Source of the DNA: SZUA-370 sp034003955
GTDB taxonomy: Bacteria; Spirochaetota; Spirochaetia; Treponematales; UBA12059
Direction: 5' to 3'
DNA: 64,000 nucleotides
Assembly: GCA_034003955.1 (NCBI GenBank)
Contig: JAVEXO010000002.1
Location: 51,514 to 115,513 of the forward strand
Position numbers and translations under genes: made by a program. Positions 17,396 through 25,398 of the stretch are shown here, one piece after another; the stretch's first letter is position 1; each line of letters begins with the position of its first letter. The notes beneath the pieces were generated by a model. It made no database searches, was not told where the DNA came from, and worked only from the letters and a program-made list of their open reading frames with translations.

Positions 17396-17546
17396 CGGAC
17401 TTGGCATTCTTGATGGCCTGCTCACACAGTGAACGAACCGTGTCCGATAGGACATCGATGACTGCAGCTGAGCATTTAAGCTCAGAGCTTTCCTTTATGA
17501 AGGCCTTTACCTTGGAAGCAATCACGAGAGTTTCTTTTTCTGCCAT
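17358..17546 (-). CDS. Bacterial histone-fold protein
   Basis: A 62-residue protein without cysteine clusters or membrane segments. It begins MAEKETLVIASKVKAFIKE, continues with a long helix rich in Ala and charged residues, and closes with DGRKTVQEKDF. The pattern of short helix, loop, long helix, Arg-Lys-Thr-Val loop and short third helix matches single histone-fold proteins described in Bdellovibrio and Leptospira. It probably binds DNA as a dimer, in a mode I cannot predict. AAGGAG sits 5 nt ahead of the ATG. It overlaps the start of the next ORF. Confidence 0.75.
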   Translation of the reverse strand: MAEKETLVIASKVKAFIKESSELKCSAAVIDVLSDTVRSLCEQAIKNAKSDGRKTVQEKDFK

Positions 17547-17620
17547 ACGTTCTCCTTACACATGAATGGAAACATGGTATGCGAAGTAAGCGCTCTTGTC
17601 GAGAGGAACCGTTATTTCGT

Positions 17621-17648
17621 TTGCGAATTAGGCAATTTTCAATATACT
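17621..17648 (+). promoter_or_regulatory. Promoter of the nfeD-floA operon, probably leaderless
   Basis: TTGCGA (17621-17626), 16-bp spacer, TATACT (17643-17648), then 7 nt to the ATG at 17656. No ribosome-binding site is present. Confidence 0.58.
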
Positions 17649-17655
17649 TTGATGC

Positions 17656-19203
17656 ATGATAAGCGTATTAAACGGACAAGTTCATAGCTTGTTTCCACTA
17701 AAAATGCCATATAGAGCAATTGTAAGGCCACACATGGGTCTTCTTGTATTCATCATGGTTCTTGGAAGCGTTTTTGCAGCAGGAGCCCAGAATAGCTACG
17801 TCATACCAATCCATGGCGACATTGAGCCGTCGACGGTGGTGTTTGTACGTAGCCAGGCTACCGAGGCTCTCCGGGCAGGAGCAGAGATACTCATCTTTGA
17901 TATCGATACTTTCGGCGGCAGGGTGGATTCTGCCTTGCGCATATCATCGTTTATTGGCTCAATAAAGGATGCGCGTACCGTTGCCTATGTGCGCTCCGGT
18001 CCTGATGGTATGGGTGTATCCTGGTCAGCAGGAGCCCTCATAGCCATGTCCTGCTCCTCTCTATACATGTCTCCAGGCACATCCATTGGTGCGGCCGCAC
18101 CCGTCATTGCCGGTTCTGAGGGATCTATGGAGTCTGCGGGAGAAAAGACAGTCAGCGCCGTGAGGGCACAGATGGCCGCACTGGCCGAGAAGAATGGATA
18201 CCCCTCCTCAATAGCCTTGGGGATGGTAGATGCCGACATAGAACTGTACGAGATGCAAGAAGATGGTATAAGCCGTCTGATGACATCGGAAGAAGCCGAT
18301 GTGGCTGTTAAAACAAGGCCAGATACTGTCGTCAAGATCAAGACAGTATCTGCCAAGGGCAAACTCCTCTCGCTTACGGCGGGGGATGCCATGCGATACG
18401 GGCTTTCATCGGGTACAATAGGAGATCTAGACGAGCTCGTTACCGCTCTTGGAGGAGAGGGGCCGCCAGTAGAGTTAAGACGCACGCTGGCAGATTCTAT
18501 AGTCATATTGATAAGCTCTGCGGCCGTTCAATCTATACTCATCCTTCTCGGCCTGGTAGCCATATTCATTGAGATAAACACACCAGGTTTTGGCTTGCCT
18601 GGCACCGTTGCCCTGGTCGCGTTCCTGACGCTTTTTGGCACAAACGCCCTCATGGGAACGGTAGGTTCTCTGGAAATCATTCTTTTCATAGTTGGACTCG
18701 TGCTACTGAGCGTAGAGATATTCCTCTTGCCAGGGTTCGGGGTTGCAGGTATTTCTGGCATAGTCATCATTGCCGCGTCTCTGGTACTTTCAATGCAGGA
18801 CTTCGTGCTACCCACGCTGGATTGGGAATGGGCCTTGCTCGGCAGGAATGTGCTAACTGTCACGGCAGGCCTTCTGTCAGCGATCGTAGCCATAGGAGTA
18901 CTTGCCTTGGCAGGACCTCGTATAAAGCTGTTCGACGCCATAACGCTCAAGTCAGCAATTACGGCAACGGCATCAAGCCCTCTTGCACCAGCTTCTGACC
19001 ACAGCAAGGAGGAATCTCATCCCATGATTGGCCTCTGTGGGTCGGCCCTTACGACCCTGCGTCCTTCTGGGCGCGCCAATATAGCTGGCCGCTCATATAG
19101 TGTAGAAACCGAAGGTGTGTTCATAGAGACTGGAGAATCACTCAAGGTGGTCGCCGTACAGGGCAACCGTATCATCGTAGCCAAGGAGAATTCAGCATGT
19201 TAA
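17656..19203 (+). CDS. NfeD-family membrane serine protease-like protein
   Basis: A 515-residue long-form NfeD. After an N-terminal signal or anchor segment it has a ClpP/crotonase-like domain: VIPIHGDIEPS, DIDTFGGRVDSA, and WSAGALIAMSCSSLYMSPGTSIGAA with the candidate nucleophile Ser in SAGA. Four to five membrane spans follow (about 275-420), then a C-terminal soluble OB-like domain containing GRANIAGRSYSVETEG. NfeD proteins pair with SPFH proteins, and floA follows directly here. The start at 17656 is supported by the promoter spacing; Met codons at 17704 and 17734 are alternatives. Confidence 0.9.
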   Translation: MISVLNGQVHSLFPLKMPYRAIVRPHMGLLVFIMVLGSVFAAGAQNSYVIPIHGDIEPSTVVFVRSQATEALRAGAEILIFDIDTFGGRVDSALRISSFIGSIKDARTVAYVRSGPDGMGVSWSAGALIAMSCSSLYMSPGTSIGAAAPVIAGSEGSMESAGEKTVSAVRAQMAALAEKNGYPSSIALGMVDADIELYEMQEDGISRLMTSEEADVAVKTRPDTVVKIKTVSAKGKLLSLTAGDAMRYGLSSGTIGDLDELVTALGGEGPPVELRRTLADSIVILISSAAVQSILILLGLVAIFIEINTPGFGLPGTVALVAFLTLFGTNALMGTVGSLEIILFIVGLVLLSVEIFLLPGFGVAGISGIVIIAASLVLSMQDFVLPTLDWEWALLGRNVLTVTAGLLSAIVAIGVLALAGPRIKLFDAITLKSAITATASSPLAPASDHSKEESHPMIGLCGSALTTLRPSGRANIAGRSYSVETEGVFIETGESLKVVAVQGNRIIVAKENSAC

Positions 19204-20186
19204 CAATCGCATTGTATGCCGTCATAGGACTTGTTTCTCTAGGGATACTTTTCCTCTTCTTTAAATTTTTCAATCTATGGTTCCGGGCTCTTCTGTCAGG
19301 GGCACCCGTTGGCATGGGGCGCCTGGTAGGCATGTGGCTCAGGCATGTAAACGGCTCTACCATAGTAGATGCACGCATCATGCTTTCAAAGGCGGGCATA
19401 CCGGTTGAGTCGGATATGCTGGAGACACACGCCTTGTCTAGAGGCAACGTGATGCGTGTAAGCCAGGCACTGGTCGCGGCCAACAAGGCAGACATACCCC
19501 TTCCCTTTCAGCGAGCCGCAGCCATAGACCTGGCCGGCCGTGATGTACTCGAGGCGGTAAAGACGAGCGTAAATCCCAAGGTGATAGACTGCCCCGATTC
19601 ATCCAAAGGCAAGTACACCATAGATGCAGTAGCAAAGGATGGCATTCAATTGCAGGTCAAGGCGCGTGTTACCGTCAGGGCCAATATAGAGAGGCTCGTA
19701 GGCGGTGCCACAGAGGAGACTATAATAGCTCGTGTGGGTGAAGGTATTGTCACTACCATAGGCTCTTCAGAGTCTTACAAGGCCGTGCTTGAGAATCCAG
19801 ATCTCATTTCAAAGCGAGTCCTTGGCAAGGGTTTGGATGCGGGCACCGCCTTCGAGATTCTATCAATTGACATTGCTGACATAGATGTAGGCGCCAACAT
19901 AGGTGCAAAGCTCCAGGCCGATCAAGCCGAGGCAGACATGAGACGGTTCCAGGCAGAAGCAGAGAAGCGACGAGCCGCCGCACAGGCACAGGAGCAGGAG
20001 ATGCTCGCGCTGGTGCAAGAAAACCGTGCAAAGGTTGTCCTGGCAGAAGCGGAGATACCGCTGGCCATTGCGAAAGCCTTCCATAATGGCCAGTTTGGTA
20101 TAATGGATTACTACAAGCTCACCAATCTACAGGCTGATACACAGATGCGAAAGAACATCGGAGGAGAAAAGCCAAACGGTGCGTAG
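19197..20186 (+). CDS. floA: Flotillin-like protein FloA
   Basis: A 329-residue SPFH-domain protein that organises membrane microdomains. It has an N-terminal hydrophobic hairpin (residues ~3-25) and the GAPVGMGRLVGMWLR segment typical of the FloA/YqfA family. The SPFH domain contains KDGIQLQVKARVTVR. A coiled coil rich in EA repeats (about 245-285) precedes the C-terminal YYKLTNLQADTQMR. AAGGAG precedes the ATG, which overlaps the nfeD stop by 7 nt. It should act with NfeD at the inner membrane. Confidence 0.95.
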   Translation: MLTIALYAVIGLVSLGILFLFFKFFNLWFRALLSGAPVGMGRLVGMWLRHVNGSTIVDARIMLSKAGIPVESDMLETHALSRGNVMRVSQALVAANKADIPLPFQRAAAIDLAGRDVLEAVKTSVNPKVIDCPDSSKGKYTIDAVAKDGIQLQVKARVTVRANIERLVGGATEETIIARVGEGIVTTIGSSESYKAVLENPDLISKRVLGKGLDAGTAFEILSIDIADIDVGANIGAKLQADQAEADMRRFQAEAEKRRAAAQAQEQEMLALVQENRAKVVLAEAEIPLAIAKAFHNGQFGIMDYYKLTNLQADTQMRKNIGGEKPNGA

Positions 20187-20694
20187 TCTTTCAGAGCTTC
20201 TTCAAAATGCACTCGTCCTCATACCCATAGCCATACTGATATTCGTGCGGGTATTTGCAAAGGTGCTGCTTGACAAGAAGAAACGCCAGAAGGCCGAGTC
20301 TAAGGCAAAGCCTTCCAGGCAAACACCGGCGAGCAAGATTCTAGACAGGCTCAACAGGTTTATGAGCGGGTCCCTTGAGCAGACTCAGGTAATTCATGAG
20401 CCGCTCGAATTCGAGCTTTCAGAGAAACGAAGATTAGAACGGCCGGAACCTACTACGCAGGCTGCCAGCAGCAAGACTCCCTATCAAGCGGCTCCGAGGG
20501 TGGCTCAGGCTACCGGCGTCGTATCGGCGGGTGTTGATGCTCAGCTGGCTGGCGAACCAAAGGTGGAGAGAGCTCCTCCTGAAGACGACGCATATACGAG
20601 ACCGTTTCCTCAGACCGTGGAACACCTGTCGCCGCTTAAACAAGCCTTTGTTCACTCTGTAATACTGGGCAAACCGCGGTCATTAGACTCTTGA
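20179..20694 (+). CDS. Small membrane-anchored protein downstream of floA
   Basis: A 171-residue protein not recognised from any family. One hydrophobic segment (LVLIPIAILIFVRVFAKVLL, about residues 12-31) is followed by a highly charged Lys/Arg stretch and a long Pro/Gln/Ala-rich, probably disordered region. The C-terminal LKQAFVHSVILGKPRSL is more conserved-looking. It starts with GTG overlapping floA by 8 nt, so it is translationally coupled. Position suggests an accessory of the NfeD-flotillin assembly. Confidence 0.7.
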   Translation: MRSLSELLQNALVLIPIAILIFVRVFAKVLLDKKKRQKAESKAKPSRQTPASKILDRLNRFMSGSLEQTQVIHEPLEFELSEKRRLERPEPTTQAASSKTPYQAAPRVAQATGVVSAGVDAQLAGEPKVERAPPEDDAYTRPFPQTVEHLSPLKQAFVHSVILGKPRSLDS

Positions 20695-21764
20695 GGCACC
20701 ACCTTTCATTACAGGCCGTTTCCATCATGCTTGTCTTAGGAGCATCCACGTGCGTCTCTCCTAAAACCAGTCTGCAAGATTCGGCTGTACAAGGTGGCTC
20801 CCTGTACACTCAAAACGAGGTAAGCTCTAGTGTATTGGATGAGCAAGGATACGAAACCTTCGCCAGTCTTGGCGAAGGTTCGGCCATCATCCCGGGTCTT
20901 TCTCAAGGCTTCGTGCCACAGGGTCTTGCGTACTGGCGAGATACAGACTGGCTACTCGTTAGCGGGTATTCCGATGACGGCGCTTCTCGCTTGATAGTCA
21001 TAGACAGGCAGCATGGAGACTTGCTCAAGGTTCTGACACTAGAAAACGATGATGGTTCTCTCTTCAATGGGCATTCTGGTGGTGTGGCTCTAGACATGCA
21101 TAGCGTATACATAGCAAGCGATGGCTTTGTCTATACAGCATCGCTAGAATCTATAAGACAAGCAGGAAGCGTAGATACGCTTAGATTCCTCTCGTCCTTT
21201 AAGACCCCAACGAACGCGTCGTTCTGCACATGGTCCAATGGCATTCTGTGGGTCGGGGATTTCTATTATGGAAAGGGCTACCCGAGCGCTCCCTACAAAC
21301 ATAGAGTGAACCGGGACGGAGAACCCACCCGAGCATGGATAGCTGGCTACGACTCGGAGCCTGTTGCCGGATCAGGCGTCCCCGATTACATATTGTCTGT
21401 GGGTGACAGGATACAGGGAATGTCAGTCGACGATGCTAGTCATATTGTGTTAAGCCAATCCTATGGACGAAGGAACGACTCCGCCCTGCTCTTCTTCAAT
21501 ACCCCACTAGGTACCGAGCCTGATGAGCATGTGGAGCTATACGGTTCAAGGGTTCCGCTTTGGCACCTAGACGGATATAATGCCGTAAAGACGCTCTGTG
21601 CGCCACCCATGTCAGAAGGAATTGCCTGGACATCCAGTGGTATATTTGTGCTGTTCGAGTCGGCCGCCAAAAAATATATGCATGGATCCCCCAAATCCAG
21701 GAATCCATTAGACCGCATCTGGCGACTAAAACCGGAGCTACTAGCAAGCTGGCTAGCGTCATAA
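20691..21764 (+). CDS. Predicted secreted propeller-like lipoprotein
   Basis: A 357-residue protein starting with TTG that overlaps the previous stop as TTGA. The N-terminus has a hydrophobic signal ending LGASTC (Cys ~21), acceptable as a spirochaetal lipobox. The rest is soluble with repeated beta-type segments such as FVPQGLAYWRDTDWLLVSGYS, split here by conserved Trp, then GHSGGVALD, WVGDFYYG and EGIAWTSSGIFVLFESA. These are reminiscent of beta-propeller or SMP-30-like proteins. Last gene of the nfeD operon. No function can be assigned. Confidence 0.65.
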   Translation: MRHHLSLQAVSIMLVLGASTCVSPKTSLQDSAVQGGSLYTQNEVSSSVLDEQGYETFASLGEGSAIIPGLSQGFVPQGLAYWRDTDWLLVSGYSDDGASRLIVIDRQHGDLLKVLTLENDDGSLFNGHSGGVALDMHSVYIASDGFVYTASLESIRQAGSVDTLRFLSSFKTPTNASFCTWSNGILWVGDFYYGKGYPSAPYKHRVNRDGEPTRAWIAGYDSEPVAGSGVPDYILSVGDRIQGMSVDDASHIVLSQSYGRRNDSALLFFNTPLGTEPDEHVELYGSRVPLWHLDGYNAVKTLCAPPMSEGIAWTSSGIFVLFESAAKKYMHGSPKSRNPLDRIWRLKPELLASWLAS

Positions 21765-21773
21765 ACGATACGC

Positions 21774-23129
21774 TTACGCCGTTACCGGTTCCAGAACAGT
21801 GAGTTGGCCCAGTATTGCTGCCTTGCGCTTACGATCATTGCGTTTGAAGTCTAGCAGATCACCCCGAGTTACCATGCCGGCTATACGGCCGCCCTCAAGG
21901 ATAGGTAGATGCCCAATATCTTTTTCAAAAAGAAGTTCATCAATTTCACGTACCGTAATGTCGGGTTCGGCGCTTATGACGCTGCGACTCATGTAGGTTT
22001 TTACCGGAACGTGCATCTGGTTGCCTTTACGGCCCTTCTGTATGTCGCGTAGTGTCAGAAATCCGACGAGCCTACCTTCTATATTGACGACAGGCGCACC
22101 GGTATGTGAAACCGATTCCAGGAACTTAGAGGCATCCAATAGACTCATATTGCTCTGAATAGTATCTACTATCTCAGTCATGATGTCCCGAGCCGTTGCG
22201 GCCGGTGCAAGCATAACTTCCAGGTAGTCCATGATACGCTCTACTATTATTCCGGCATCCTCTGTTTTTATGTTGGCCGACGCCGCCTGCCTATGCCCTC
22301 CTCCGCCGAAATCACTGAGTAGTTCATTGAGATTAAGACAGGAATTGTTATTGCGGCCTATGACAAGCATCTTGCCTTTCTTCCTGAAAAAGAAAAAACC
22401 TAGAAGAATTTCGCCATGCTCTACCTCAAACACCTGTTCGATTACGGCCCCGAGGCCCTGTGCTTCGTCATCGAGTTCTAGATAACACGTCTGAACCATG
22501 TGGCCGCGAATGGAATGCTTCTCAAGAAGCGAAAGGATTTCATGGAAGAGTACTATCTGGTGTTTTTCTCGTAGGGGTACGAGGAAGTCCTTGACGAGTG
22601 ATAGAGAGGCGCCTTGTGACAAGAGGAATGATGCTACCTCAAAATCCTCCCGCGTAACATTGGTATGGGTAAAATTACCCGTATCGGCATATATCCCAGT
22701 CAGTGCTATGGTAGCATCTTCTGGCTCGATAAATACGCCCTGGGCCATAAGCTCAAGACCCAGTTGCGTTGTGTTGGCGCCAAAGAGCCCCTCGTGTATG
22801 CGCAGCGCCGGTATATCACGACTCTCTGCCGGATGGTGATCAAACACCTCGTACTCTATGCTCTCAGGATCTTCTATACCGTGCAGATACTCTTCTATCC
22901 TGGCCATGGAGCATGTGTCTACAACAACAACATGCTCCAGATGCTGGCCTTTAATATCAGCAGTAGTAAGAAATGCCAACCTTTGATCGTAAAGATTAAG
23001 AAGTTTCCTCGCCACAGGATGCACCATATAGCTCTTGATGGCTACATGGTCTGGAAAGAGGTATCGTGCAAGCACGATAGATCCTATACAGTCTAGATCC
23101 ATGTTTCCATGGCCAATGATTATTTTCAT
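21774..23129 (-). CDS. DHH-family phosphoesterase with two CBS domains
   Basis: A 451-residue cytoplasmic protein. The DHH domain shows GHGNMDLDCIGS (D11, D13), the D71 motif VVVDTC, DHH (97-99) and YADTGNF (D150). A DHHA1 domain with GGGGHRQAAS (275-284) follows. Residues ~314-435 are two CBS domains ending in GMVTRGDLLDF. The architecture equals the N-terminal half of the DHH-CBS-polyA-polymerase proteins of some bacteria, but the nucleotidyltransferase domain is absent. Likely a nanoRNase or c-di-nucleotide phosphodiesterase gated by adenine nucleotides through the CBS pair (inference). Confidence 0.88.
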   Translation of the reverse strand: MKIIIGHGNMDLDCIGSIVLARYLFPDHVAIKSYMVHPVARKLLNLYDQRLAFLTTADIKGQHLEHVVVVDTCSMARIEEYLHGIEDPESIEYEVFDHHPAESRDIPALRIHEGLFGANTTQLGLELMAQGVFIEPEDATIALTGIYADTGNFTHTNVTREDFEVASFLLSQGASLSLVKDFLVPLREKHQIVLFHEILSLLEKHSIRGHMVQTCYLELDDEAQGLGAVIEQVFEVEHGEILLGFFFFRKKGKMLVIGRNNNSCLNLNELLSDFGGGGHRQAASANIKTEDAGIIVERIMDYLEVMLAPAATARDIMTEIVDTIQSNMSLLDASKFLESVSHTGAPVVNIEGRLVGFLTLRDIQKGRKGNQMHVPVKTYMSRSVISAEPDITVREIDELLFEKDIGHLPILEGGRIAGMVTRGDLLDFKRNDRKRKAAILGQLTVLEPVTA

Positions 23130-23258
23130 GCTTCTGCTAGTAGTGTATGCGCTAAAGTCAAAAAAGAAAAGTTTTATATTATAAGACAGCTAGCAGGCAA
23201 AATATTGTTTGACAAGCCTACGCTAAATATCTGGATTTTCATGAGTACGGAGGAATAT

Positions 23259-23996
23259 ATGAGACGTCTTGCAACGCTCTTAATTATTGCGGGCTTGCCA
23301 TTGCTGGGGAGCTGTAGCCACATGGCTCTACAAATTGATACTGACAACACGACAAGTATTATGGAATACTCGGATTATATTGAGTTGAGGCCATCATCAA
23401 GCGATATATCTTCAACGGGCATTATATTCTACCCGGGTGGATTGGTAGACCCGAAGGCTTACGTGCAATCACTAAGATTGATATCGCGTCTTGGCTACGT
23501 TGTAATAATACTACGTTCTCCCGTCAATCTGGCTATACTCAACTCGTCACAGGCCGTCTCGGTCATAAAGAAATATGGTGATAGAGCGGCGGCATCATCA
23601 CCGACAGTACCAGATTCTTGGGTGGCTGCAGGCCATTCTTTAGGGGGCACTGCTGCGGCCATACTGAGCGTAAAGAAACCTGATGTATTTAAAGGTCTCA
23701 TCTTCATTGCCAGCTACCCGGCATCATCGAGTGATCTGTCTTCCTGGAGTGCTTCGGTCCTTAGCGTTTCAGCAAGTAACGATGGTCTCGCTACTCCAGA
23801 AAAGATAGATGCATCAAGAAATCTTCTACCAGCCAGTACCGTGTACCATGTAATAGATGGCGGAAATCACGCGCAGTTTGGTAACTATGGCGTTCAGAAG
23901 GACGATGGCATTCCCACCATTTCTCCCGAGGATCAGTGGCAAGAGATGAGCGACACGATAGCCGCATTCTTCTTCAGTCGGGGATGGGCGCCGTGA
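23259..23996 (+). CDS. Alpha/beta-hydrolase lipoprotein
   Basis: A 245-residue esterase-like protein. The signal peptide MRRLATLLIIAGLPLLGSC ends in a lipobox Cys at 19. The mature domain has the nucleophile elbow AGHSLGG (S127), an Asp candidate in SASNDGLATP and the catalytic His in DGGNHAQFG, matching the dienelactone-hydrolase-like alpha/beta hydrolases. The start was set by GGAGG 6 nt upstream; longer in-frame starts lack a site. Its 3' end overlaps the MATE gene on the other strand by 23 bp. Substrate unknown. Confidence 0.85.
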   Translation: MRRLATLLIIAGLPLLGSCSHMALQIDTDNTTSIMEYSDYIELRPSSSDISSTGIIFYPGGLVDPKAYVQSLRLISRLGYVVIILRSPVNLAILNSSQAVSVIKKYGDRAAASSPTVPDSWVAAGHSLGGTAAAILSVKKPDVFKGLIFIASYPASSSDLSSWSASVLSVSASNDGLATPEKIDASRNLLPASTVYHVIDGGNHAQFGNYGVQKDDGIPTISPEDQWQEMSDTIAAFFFSRGWAP

Positions 23997-25368
23997 TGAC
24001 CGCTGGCATCTTCTTAAGCGAGCGTAACTCAAGAAAGAAAAAGATTCCTGTGAGTATGGAGCTTAAGAAATCTGCCGTTGGGCTAGCCCCATAGACACCA
24101 TCAAGCCCAAAAAAGCGTGGCAGTATCAAGAGTAGCGGTATAAGCAAGAGCACTTGCCGTGAGAGGCTCAGGAACATGGCGTGCTTTGGTTTGCCGACAG
24201 CCTGAAAATAACTTGCTCCCACAACCTGAAATCCTACGAATGGAAACATAAAGAAGAAAATACGCATCGCGCGCGTGCCAATATCGACAAGTTCGATGTT
24301 CCCTCGCGAGAATGCCGAGATGATGAACTGTGGAAAAAGCCTGGTAGCAAGCCATCCGGTGGCGACTATGAAAGTAGCAACCATCATGGTTAGTTCGACA
24401 CTACGAATAACCCTCTTATACTGCTTTGCACCATAGTTATACCCGATTATAGGCTGAGAGCCTTGGTTCAATCCAAATATAGGCATAAGAATGAGCATCG
24501 CTACGCTGTAGATTATACCCATAGCAGAAATTGCCATGTCTCCGCCGTAGGTCTTTAGTTGGTTATTGAGTATGGTATTAAGAGCACTCGCCGCGATCTG
24601 CATGGCAAAGGGGGCAGAACCTATGGCCACGATCCGTAGCACGACATCCTTGCGCAGACGCATTCTTTTAAAATCAATTGTAAGATGGCTCTTGCCACTC
24701 AAGAAATAAGACAACACCCAGATTGCACTCATGGCCTGGCTGATGATTGTTGCCCAGGCCGCTCCGGCAATACCCATATCGAAAATAAATATAAATATTG
24801 GGTCTAAGATGGTGTTTAGAATTGCACCAATGAGCATTGTCATCATCGCAATCTTTGGATTGCCTTCGGCTCTGATGAAATTGTTCATGCTAAAACCTAT
24901 GTTGTTGAGCATGACACCTAAAAGAATGATCCTCATGTAGCTTCTAGCATAGGGCAAGACGGCTTCGCTGGCGCCGGTAAGGCGAAGGAGAGGATCAAGG
25001 AAGACGAGGCCGCATACCATAAGGCTAGATGAAATAATGATGATAAGGACAAAGGCGTTGTTTATGACACTTTCGGCGAAGTCCTTCTTTCCCTCTCCCA
25101 GAGAAATTGACAGGAGGGATCCTCCACCTATGCCTATCAACATGCCAAAGGCCATGATAACGAGCATAAAAGGAAAACTAACAGTAGCGCCGGCCAAGCC
25201 AAGAGGGCCAACTCCATTGCCAATGAATATTCTATCAACCACGTTGTATAACGATTGCACCATCATCCCGACTATTGCCGGCACAGAAAAACGCAGGAGG
25301 AGCGAAGCGATACTCTTTGTCCCAAGCTGCGTGGTCCTATCGCTCTTCGTTGCTTGTGCGTCGCTCAT
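23974..25368 (-). CDS. MATE family efflux transporter (MepA-like)
   Basis: A 464-residue protein with about 12 membrane spans in the MATE pattern, expelling cationic drugs or metabolites with Na+ or H+. The N-terminal repeat has VPAIVGMMVQSLYNVVDRIFIG and the second has MPIFGLNQGSQPIIGYNYGAK, split here across the conserved Gly-Gln, both typical of the MepA branch. Single gene, tail-to-tail with the hydrolase and downstream of the desulfidase by 31 bp on the same strand. Confidence 0.93.
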   Translation of the reverse strand: MSDAQATKSDRTTQLGTKSIASLLLRFSVPAIVGMMVQSLYNVVDRIFIGNGVGPLGLAGATVSFPFMLVIMAFGMLIGIGGGSLLSISLGEGKKDFAESVINNAFVLIIIISSSLMVCGLVFLDPLLRLTGASEAVLPYARSYMRIILLGVMLNNIGFSMNNFIRAEGNPKIAMMTMLIGAILNTILDPIFIFIFDMGIAGAAWATIISQAMSAIWVLSYFLSGKSHLTIDFKRMRLRKDVVLRIVAIGSAPFAMQIAASALNTILNNQLKTYGGDMAISAMGIIYSVAMLILMPIFGLNQGSQPIIGYNYGAKQYKRVIRSVELTMMVATFIVATGWLATRLFPQFIISAFSRGNIELVDIGTRAMRIFFFMFPFVGFQVVGASYFQAVGKPKHAMFLSLSRQVLLLIPLLLILPRFFGLDGVYGASPTADFLSSILTGIFFFLELRSLKKMPAVITAPIPD

Positions 25369-25398
25369 TGATACACTCTTATAATCGTTTGCATAAGA

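Noticed and set aside
23974..23996. Frameshift at the junction of hydrolase and MATE genes
   Set aside because: Both genes end normally; the 23-bp overlap is simply convergent stop codons.
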